Shown piece after piece: positions 1 through 5,381 of a stretch of 6,257 nucleotides of DNA. Under the pieces are notes generated by a model, which saw only the letters and a program-made list of their open reading frames with translations, ran no database searches and was not told where the DNA came from. Made by a program: the position numbers and the translations under genes. Source of the stretch: Chloroflexota bacterium (GTDB lineage Bacteria > Chloroflexota > Dormibacteria > Dormibacterales > Dormibacteraceae); contig VBFW01000110.1 of the NCBI GenBank assembly GCA_005880525.1, positions 1-6,257 of the forward strand. Direction: 5' to 3'. Position 1 is the stretch's first letter. The number at the start of each line of letters is the position of its first letter.

Positions 1-1002
1 GACGCCGTCGAGCCGGGCGTGGTTGTGGGCAAGTCAGCAGCCATGAACTGGGGCGGGCGGTGGATGGTGCGCGTGCTCACCGACGAGGGCTACGAGATCA
101 GCAAGATCCTCATCACCGACCTCGACTCCGATTACCGCGTGCACCCGCAATACTTCGCGTGGATCAGCTGGCACCACTCGCGCGAGCCTCTGCGCGACTA
201 CACCATCTGGCAGCCGGTGCCGCTGTTCCACAACAACATCTGGCAGGTGCCGATGGCGGTGCGGGTCATGTCCGCGAGCACGTCGCAGTGGCAGATGTTC
301 TTGCATTCGCAACCGCATCGCCTCGTCGCCTTCAGCAGCTACACGTGCAGCCTGGAGTTCGTGCATCGGATCGGCTACTGGGACAAGGACGTGATCCCGG
401 AAGACTCGCGCTTTTACTGGAAGGCCTTCTTCACGTTCGGCAGGCGCTTCTCGGTCAAATCGGTGTACCTGCCGCTGTACGGCGACTCGCCGAAATCGCG
501 CGACTACGCGTCAACTCATCAGTCCCAGTACAACCAGATCAAGCGGTGGGCGTGGGGCGTGACCGACGTGCCGTACGTGCTCGCGCGGCTGTTCAAGCAT
601 CCGGAGATTCCGTTCGGGTTGAGGATGCGGCGCTTCTCGAACCTGTTCCTGAATCACCTCAACTGGATCTTTCTGCCGATCCTGCTGATGTTTGGAAGCT
701 CCGCGCCTATCTGGTTCAGCAAGGACTTCTCGCTCACCGACGTCGGTCAGCAGATCTGGTCGCTCTCAGGAATCCTCCTTTCGATCACGCTCTCGACCGT
801 CGTCTTCTTCATGATCCTCGAGTTCCGCATGCTTCCGCCCAAGCCGGCGGAGTGGCCGCTGTGGCGGCGAGTCGCGGTGCACTTTCAGTACTTCGCTTAC
901 CCGGTGGTCGGACGTGTGCTGAGCGTGCTCCCGGCGCTGGAGGCGCACACGCGGCTGCTGCTGGGGCGCTACCTGGAGTACCGGGTTACCGAGAAAACCT
1001 AA
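1..1002 (+). CDS. Membrane glycosyltransferase, family 2 (3' part, start outside window)
   Basis: The reading frame is open from base 1 and ends at TAA 1000-1002, so 333 C-terminal residues are visible and the start lies upstream. Numbering from base 1, GKSAAMNWG (10-18) resembles the nucleotide-sugar site of family 2 transferases. DLDSD (40-44) is the metal-binding DxD motif, PEDSRFYWK (133-141) carries the ED pair that supplies the catalytic base, and QIKRW (179-183) is the Q/RxxRW acceptor motif. Three hydrophobic stretches follow, at about 216-239, 252-277 and 292-312, as expected for a transferase anchored at the inner face of the cytoplasmic membrane. The set of motifs is typical of cellulose-synthase-like or polysaccharide-building enzymes, but the sugar and acceptor cannot be read from the sequence. 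The gene converges on cytochrome b. The family call is firm; the specific product is not. Confidence 0.88.
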   Translation, partial: DAVEPGVVVGKSAAMNWGGRWMVRVLTDEGYEISKILITDLDSDYRVHPQYFAWISWHHSREPLRDYTIWQPVPLFHNNIWQVPMAVRVMSASTSQWQMFLHSQPHRLVAFSSYTCSLEFVHRIGYWDKDVIPEDSRFYWKAFFTFGRRFSVKSVYLPLYGDSPKSRDYASTHQSQYNQIKRWAWGVTDVPYVLARLFKHPEIPFGLRMRRFSNLFLNHLNWIFLPILLMFGSSAPIWFSKDFSLTDVGQQIWSLSGILLSITLSTVVFFMILEFRMLPPKPAEWPLWRRVAVHFQYFAYPVVGRVLSVLPALEAHTRLLLGRYLEYRVTEKT

Positions 1003-1016
1003 TCGCGGAGCCTCAA

Positions 1017-1042
1017 TCCCGCGTTTGTATACAAACGCGGGA
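1017..1042. repeat. 26-bp perfect palindrome with TTGTATACAA core
   Basis: The half-site TCCCGCGTTTGTA (1017-1029) is followed at once by its exact reverse complement (1030-1042). The core TTGTATACAA (1025-1034) fits the t-GTa-tAC-a pattern known for operators of GntR/FadR-type regulators; that assignment is inference. As RNA it would fold into an 11-bp stem with a UAUA loop on either strand. It starts 14 bases after the glycosyltransferase stop. It is not followed by a T-run on either strand, so it is not a standard intrinsic terminator for the glycosyltransferase, although it could act as a 3'-end stabilising hairpin. Confidence 0.7.
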
Positions 1043-1064
1043 AAAAAGGCGCGTTGAACACGCC
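1042..1064 (-). terminator. Intrinsic terminator of the trpS-Rieske-cytochrome b operon
   Basis: Read on the minus strand, GGCGTGT-TCA-ACGCGCC forms a 7-bp stem (one G-U pair, 1060 with 1052) closed by a 3-base loop. It is followed directly by six T residues (1047-1042). It lies about 25 bases past the cytochrome b stop codon, in the right orientation and position to end that operon. The hairpin sits between the two TTGTATACAA elements. Confidence 0.8.
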
Positions 1065-1065
1065 G

Positions 1066-1075
1066 TTGTATACAA
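1066..1075. promoter_or_regulatory. Second copy of the TTGTATACAA palindromic element
   Basis: This is an exact copy of the core of the palindrome at 1017-1042, without the GC-rich arms. The two centres (1029/1030 and 1070/1071) are 41 bp apart, close to four helical turns, which would place two bound dimers on the same face of the DNA. It lies between the cytochrome b stop and the operon terminator. No adjacent regulator gene is visible, and a regulatory role is inference. Confidence 0.4.
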
Positions 1076-1088
1076 ATCGCGTGCGACG

Positions 1089-2332
1089 TTACGCGCCGCA
1101 GACCGGGCTGTTCACGAACCAGGGGACACAGAACTGCGGTCCCGCCAGGGCCCAGAGCTCCAGTAGCGCGATGATCACCAGCGCGCCGACGAAGATCGAC
1201 CCGGTGATGATGTTGCGGCCGGGCACGGGCCACCTCTTCCAGCCCAACCGCTTGGCGACGCGCGGGCCGAGCATCGAGTCGAGGAACGGAAAGATGAGCA
1301 GCAGGATGATCACCACCGTCCCGATGCCGATCGAGAAGATGAACTCGTTGCCCAGCTTCAGGAACTGGAACAGGAACAGGAAGTACCAGTCAGGTCGCGG
1401 GATGGTGACCGCGCGGGGGTCGGCGGACGGCTCGAGCTGAAGATTCTTCTGCACATAGGCAGACAGCAGGCCGACCGCGACGAGCATGACGATCGCGATG
1501 ATCGGGTAGGGCCAGAAATGGTCGGGGAAGAACGGGTGCGTGTCCTCATCCGGCATGTCGTCCGCCAGGTGGTGCCCTGCGTCGCCCATGAGGATGGGGA
1601 AGAGGGCCAGTCCGACCACGACGGGGTAGAGGATGTGGTCAGGCCCTCTGCAATGCCGTGGGCGCGAATGAAGCGGAAATGCACGTACATGAAAAGCACG
1701 ATCAGCGCCGGCAGCACGAAGACGTGAAGCGTGAAGAACCTCTGCAGTGTGGGCGGACCCACCACCGGGCCGCCCTGAAGCAGTTCCTTGATCAACGTGG
1801 CCACTGGAGCGATCGGAACGCCGGCCGTGATCTTGATCGTGACCTCGGTCGCGAAGTACGCCTTGGTGTCCCACGGCAGCAGGTAGCCGGTCAGGGCGAG
1901 CGCCAGGATGAGGAAAAGCATCGTCACGCCGACGATCCAGTTCAGCTCCCGCGGCGCGCGGTAGGCGCCGGTCCAGTAGACCCGCGCCATGTGTAGCAGC
2001 ACCATGATGATCAGCAGGTTCGCTCCCCAGAAGTGGACGCCGCGGATCAGCCATCCGAGGTACACGCTGTTCTGGATGAAGTTGACGCTGGTGTAGGCCG
2101 GCGCCGGATTGCCGCTGGCGTCGGGCACGTAGTAGAGCGCCAGCAGGATCCCGGTCAGCAGCTGGAACACGATGAGGATGAACACCATCCCGCCGAAGCA
2201 GTAATAGAAGGCGTTGGCGAAGTTCGGTACGCGCTGATAGAGCGCCTCGTCGACCGCCTTCGTGAACGGATATCGCTCGTCCAGCCAGTTGACGACCGCC
2301 ACCTGGATCTCGCGCGGGTGAGGAATGGCCAT
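1089..2332 (-). CDS. petB: Cytochrome b of a bc/b6f-type complex (b6 + subunit IV fused), interrupted by an apparent 1-base frameshift
   Basis: This is the membrane core of a quinol:cytochrome c (or plastocyanin-like) oxidoreductase. ATG 2332-2330 follows the Rieske stop by 3 bases. The first frame gives residues 1-230 and ends in the b6-like sequence RAHGIAEG. The sense then continues in another frame (from 1643) for 184 residues to TAA 1091-1089. Restoring one base gives 414 residues, a normal cytochrome b length. Heme ligands are H100/H114 in helix B (13 between) and H203/H218 in helix D (14 between, as in b6). Cys45 in FYYCFGG matches b6 Cys35, which carries heme c(i). PDWY (314-317) replaces the Qo motif PEWY. 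About eight membrane helices are visible: four before and four after the break. Identity is certain. Whether the break is an assembly error or a real mutation is not known. Confidence 0.9.
1641..1648 (-). other. Frameshift site in cytochrome b
   Basis: Upstream frame codons GCA GAG GGC encode A-E-G, then the frame turns into Ser/Thr/Arg-rich nonsense. The continuing cytochrome b sense (P-D-H-I-L-Y-P) starts at CCT 1643-1641. One additional G or C in the GGGCC run (plus strand GGCCC, 1642-1646) would join both parts with no other change. The annotated span, 1244 bases, is one short of a multiple of three. Confidence 0.85.
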
Positions 2333-2335
2333 TGC

Positions 2336-2881
2336 TTAAAACCCCAGCACGATGCCTTCGATGTCGATTGTGCTCGGATCCGAGTTGTCCTGCTCCCATG
2401 TCAGGTTGGACAGAGGAGCGCTCGCGGGTCCGTGCCGCACGGTGCCGTCGAGGTGGAACCGCGAGCCGTGGCACGGGCAGTCGAAGGTCTTGTCGGTCTC
2501 GTTGAGCGCGATCGAGCAGCCAAGGTGCGAGCAGTTGATGGCGAGCACGTGCACCTTGCCCTGCTCATCCTTGACCGCGAAGCCGCCAAAAGCGAGGTCG
2601 CCCGCGGCGTTGTCGCCGCCACCGTCGGCCATGATGAAGGCCGAGTTCGGGTTCTTCGGAGCGTCGAACTTGACCGCGTCACCGTTCGCGAGCTGGTTGA
2701 TCGACTTCGTGAGCTGGATCTTGACCTTGCCCTTCTTCTGGCCTTTCGGCGGGGCGGGCCAGAGGTACGGCACGATCGGCAGGCCGCCCGCGACCACTGT
2801 GGCGGTCAGCAAGCTTGCCATCCACCAACCCAAGAAGGTTCGCCTCGTGAACCTCCCCGTACTGGTGGATTCCATTGCCAT
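2336..2881 (-). CDS. petC: Rieske [2Fe-2S] iron-sulfur protein of the cytochrome bc/b6f complex
   Basis: The 181-residue protein carries electrons from quinol at the Qo site of cytochrome b to a c-type cytochrome. The N-terminus FTRRTFLGWWMASLL (11-25) has a twin-arginine pair before a hydrophobic segment (about 17-41), as in Tat-exported, membrane-anchored Rieske proteins. Box I CSHLGC (117-122) and box II CPCHGS (135-140) give cluster ligands C117, H119, C135 and H138, with C122-C137 as the conserved disulfide. HLDGTVRHGPA follows, typical of the family. Two in-frame ATGs, at 2881 and 2875, are possible starts; neither has a strong Shine-Dalgarno sequence and I keep the longer. The gene lies 25 bases after trpS and 3 bases before cytochrome b, so the three are probably cotranscribed. 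Identity is firm; petC versus qcrA is a naming choice. Confidence 0.95.
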   Translation of the reverse strand: MAMESTSTGRFTRRTFLGWWMASLLTATVVAGGLPIVPYLWPAPPKGQKKGKVKIQLTKSINQLANGDAVKFDAPKNPNSAFIMADGGGDNAAGDLAFGGFAVKDEQGKVHVLAINCSHLGCSIALNETDKTFDCPCHGSRFHLDGTVRHGPASAPLSNLTWEQDNSDPSTIDIEGIVLGF

Positions 2882-2906
2882 CCGGATCGAATTTTAGCTG
2901 GCCGCG

Positions 2907-3890
2907 TTATCTGGGCGAGGGAGGTAGGCCAACCGCCCGGCGCGCCTCGGCCAGCGTCTCGCGCGCCACCACGCGCGCCCTCTCGCTCCCCTCGTCGAGG
3001 ATGCGGTCGACCAGCTCGGGGCTCAGGCTCGCGCGCTTCTCCCGAAAAGGCTGGAAGGTCTCGATCATCCGGTCGGCGAGCAGCTTCTTCTTGTCGTGGC
3101 AGCCGATCTGCGCCTTGCGGCACAGGTCCCAGTAGTGCTCCCAGTCGTCGAAGAAGAACTTGTAGAACGCGCACACGTTGCACGTGCGCGGGTGACCCGG
3201 CTGCGACTTGTAAACGCGTTTCGTGTCGGTGACCATGCTGAGGACCTGCTTGCGCAGCACGTCCGGCTCGTCCGTCACGCCGACGATGTTGCCGACGGTC
3301 TTCGACATTCGCTGCTTGCCGTCGGTGCCGTTGATGACGGGCCACTCCGTCAGCAACGCCCGCGGCTCCGGAAAGACCGGGGTGTACGTCCGATTGAACC
3401 TCCGAACCACCTCGCGGATCAGCTCCAGGTGCGCGAGCTGGTCCTTGCCGACCGGCACCCCTTCTCCCTTGACGATGACGATGTCCGCGCCCTGCAGGAT
3501 CGGGTACGAGAGCAGGCCGACGTTCACGTTGTCAGGGTGGAGCTTGGCCTTCTCCTTGAAGGCAGGCGTCCGCATCACCCAGCTGAGGGGCGTGACCATT
3601 GACAGCAGAAGGCTGAGCTCGGCAACCTCGGGCACCTTCGACTGCTGGTACAGCACGCTGCGTGACGGGTCGATGCCGACGGCGAGCAGGTCGGACGTGA
3701 CGTCGAAGACCTTGTCCTCGACTTTGTGTCCGTCCGGTTCAGTCGTCAGGGCGTGGTAGTCGGCGATGAAGTAGTAGCAGTCGTAGTCGTCCTGCAGCGT
3801 CACCCAGTTCCTGGCCGCGCCGAGGTAGTTGCCCAGGTGAAAGCGCCCAGTCGGCCGTATCCCGCTGAGGATCCTCATGCGTTCTGGCAT
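2907..3890 (-). CDS. trpS: Tryptophanyl-tRNA synthetase
   Basis: This cytoplasmic class I aminoacyl-tRNA synthetase activates Trp with ATP and charges tRNA-Trp. The 327-residue length is typical. The start reads RILSGIRPTGRFHLGNYLGA (6-25): H18-L-G-N21 is the HIGH signature and the SGIRPTG stretch is characteristic of TrpRS. RMSKT (194-198) is the KMSKS loop. Residues 237-264 carry four cysteines spaced C-x2-C-x16-C-x6-C in the C-terminal helical domain, resembling but not matching the iron-sulfur site known in Thermotoga TrpRS. ATG 3890 is used; ATG 3878 (residue 5) is an equally plausible start because many homologues begin MRILSG. It is the first gene of a minus-strand run followed by Rieske and cytochrome b. 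A T-box leader would have to lie inside the divergent flippase gene, and none is seen. Confidence 0.97.
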   Translation of the reverse strand: MPERMRILSGIRPTGRFHLGNYLGAARNWVTLQDDYDCYYFIADYHALTTEPDGHKVEDKVFDVTSDLLAVGIDPSRSVLYQQSKVPEVAELSLLLSMVTPLSWVMRTPAFKEKAKLHPDNVNVGLLSYPILQGADIVIVKGEGVPVGKDQLAHLELIREVVRRFNRTYTPVFPEPRALLTEWPVINGTDGKQRMSKTVGNIVGVTDEPDVLRKQVLSMVTDTKRVYKSQPGHPRTCNVCAFYKFFFDDWEHYWDLCRKAQIGCHDKKKLLADRMIETFQPFREKRASLSPELVDRILDEGSERARVVARETLAEARRAVGLPPSPR

Positions 3891-3947
3891 CGATGGTCCA
3901 CGAGTCTAGTGTCTAGCGGAATACGATTCAGCGAGTTGTCAGACTCG
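3891..3947. promoter_or_regulatory. Divergent start region between trpS and the flippase gene
   Basis: Only 18 bases separate ATG 3890 of trpS from the proposed GTG 3909 of the flippase. The region holds a direct repeat GTCTAG (3904-3909 and 3911-3916) and a 7-bp inverted repeat CGAGTCT (3901-3907) / AGACTCG (3941-3947). I cannot find a convincing -35/-10 pair for either direction. A TAGACT hexamer on the minus strand (3907-3902) could be a -10 box that leaves trpS an almost leaderless transcript; this is weak. Confidence 0.3.
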
Positions 3948-5381
3948 AACGTCGCCGCAGGGCTCGGCTCGAGAGCCCTCCGCAACACCGTCGTCGTGCT
4001 CTCGGCGAAGGTCATCGCGCGTCTCATCGCGCTGGTCACTGTGATCGCCGCCTCCAAGCACCTTGGCGCCGCGAACTACGGAACCTTCACCACCCTCATC
4101 AACTACACCGCGATCGTCAGCGTCATGCTCGACCTCGGGTTCAACGTCCTGTTCGTGCGCGAGGGGGCGCGGCACCCGACCGAGATCCAGCGCTACCTCC
4201 GCAATGTCATGTCGCTGCGTGCGTTGACGTCGGTCGCGAGCCTGGTCGTGCTCGCGATCCTTATCAATGTCGCAGGCCTGGGCTTTCTGCTGGCGCCGGG
4301 TTTCGCATTGATGGTCCTGACCTCTTACGCCTCGCTGCTCCGCAACAGCCTCTACGCGGTGCAGCGGCTCGGCTACGAGGCCATCGCGGTCGTGCTCGAA
4401 AGCGCGCTGCTGCTCGGCCTCGTCATCTACGGCATCAAGACCAATCGCGACGTCACCTACTTCGTCTGGGCCTACGCGGCTCAGTACGCGTTCAGCTGTG
4501 TCTACTTCTCGATCGTCATCGCCAGCCAGCGCATCGCGGTGATCGGCTGGCGCTTCGAGCGGACGCTGCTGCGCACGTGGTTCTGGCAGGGCCTGCCGTT
4601 CGCCTTGACCTTCATCCTCACGATCCTCTACTTCCGCATCGACCAGCCGATCGTGTACGCGCTGCGCTCACACGCGGAAGCCGGCTGGTACGGCCTCGCC
4701 TACAAGCCGTTCGAGGCACTGCTCTTCGTGCCGATGACGCTGCTGTCGGTCGTCTTTCCCGCGCTGTCCATCTATCACCGCGACCGCCCGGCGCAGATGG
4801 TCGACGCGGTCGGCAAGTTCTTCAAAGCGCTGTTCGTGATCGGGTGGCCGATGTCCGTCGGCATCTTCGTGCTCGCCCACCCGCTCACGCATTCTCTGCA
4901 GCTGTACGACCAGTCGGAGCCGGCGCTGCGCATCCTCGCGCTCGGCCTCGCGATCGGGTTCGCCAACAATGCGTTCATCGGCGCGCTCAGCGCGTCGGAC
5001 CACCAGTCCTCCTTTACATGGGCGGCGGGCTGGAGCTTGCTCGCCAACGTGGCGCTGAACCTCGCCCTCATCCCCACGTTCGGCTACATCGGAGCGAGCT
5101 GGGCGACCGTGGCCACCGAGATCGTTCTCGGGGGCGTCGCCTGGTACCTCACCGCGCGCCACATCGGCAGGGTTCCGGTCTTCTCTTCGACCTGGCGGGC
5201 GCTGATCGCCGGCCTGGTGATGGGCGTGGCGGTCTACCCGATGAGTAACCTCGGTGGGGTGATGATCCTGATCCCGATCGCGGCGGGCGTGGTCGTTTAC
5301 GCCGTCGCGTGTGTGCTCCTGCGAGTCGCCAGCAAGGACGAGATCGCGTTCGCGCGCCGCGCGCTTCTCATGGCGCGATGA
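3909..5381 (+). CDS. Polysaccharide flippase-like membrane protein (Wzx/MOP exporter family)
   Basis: The 490-residue, very hydrophobic protein has roughly 12-14 membrane helices. Its N-terminus is family-typical: two helices (about 27-48 and 60-82) linked by SKHLGAANYGTF (49-60), with DLGFNVLFVREGAR (75-88) after. A second marker is the segment FRIDQPIVYALRSHAEAGWYG (242-262, without its last residue), where an acidic residue in the helix precedes the G-x-Y turn, as in oligosaccharide-lipid flippases. The family moves lipid-linked sugars across the cytoplasmic membrane for O-antigen, capsule or teichoic-type polymers; the substrate here is unknown. The frame stays open further upstream into trpS antisense, but the coding character begins near 3909. 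GTG 3909 is chosen; TTG 3936 is an alternative, and neither has a clear ribosome-binding site. The stop overlaps the next gene's ATG by four bases (ATGA). Confidence 0.85.
   Translation: MSSGIRFSELSDSNVAAGLGSRALRNTVVVLSAKVIARLIALVTVIAASKHLGAANYGTFTTLINYTAIVSVMLDLGFNVLFVREGARHPTEIQRYLRNVMSLRALTSVASLVVLAILINVAGLGFLLAPGFALMVLTSYASLLRNSLYAVQRLGYEAIAVVLESALLLGLVIYGIKTNRDVTYFVWAYAAQYAFSCVYFSIVIASQRIAVIGWRFERTLLRTWFWQGLPFALTFILTILYFRIDQPIVYALRSHAEAGWYGLAYKPFEALLFVPMTLLSVVFPALSIYHRDRPAQMVDAVGKFFKALFVIGWPMSVGIFVLAHPLTHSLQLYDQSEPALRILALGLAIGFANNAFIGALSASDHQSSFTWAAGWSLLANVALNLALIPTFGYIGASWATVATEIVLGGVAWYLTARHIGRVPVFSSTWRALIAGLVMGVAVYPMSNLGGVMILIPIAAGVVVYAVACVLLRVASKDEIAFARRALLMAR

Noticed and set aside
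1017..1042. Palindrome as an intrinsic terminator of the glycosyltransferase
   Set aside because: The stem is followed on the plus strand by A residues, not T, and on the minus strand by a non-T sequence. The T-run belongs to the neighbouring minus-strand hairpin.
1025..1075. Pairing of the two TTGTATACAA copies as an antiterminator
   Set aside because: The copies could pair in RNA, but that helix would enclose the terminator hairpin rather than compete with it, so no switch is implied.
1641..1648. Programmed -1 ribosomal frameshift in cytochrome b
   Set aside because: The in-frame codons GAG GGC CTG do not form a slippery heptamer, and bc-type cytochrome b genes are not known to be recoded this way. 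A base deletion is simpler.
2033..3232. Long open plus-strand frame opposite cytochrome b, Rieske and trpS
   Set aside because: It is antisense to three firmly identified genes, its translation is Arg/Val/Asp-rich without a recognisable domain, and such frames are common in GC-rich DNA.
3726..3908. Upstream extension of the flippase frame to ATG 3726
   Set aside because: It lies antisense within trpS, and its translation is Val/Pro/Arg-rich and unlike flippase N-termini. The membrane-protein character starts only after 3909.
3891..3960. T-box or trp attenuator leader for trpS
   Set aside because: There is no room between the divergent starts, and I see no specifier loop, conserved T-box sequence or terminator/antiterminator pair.
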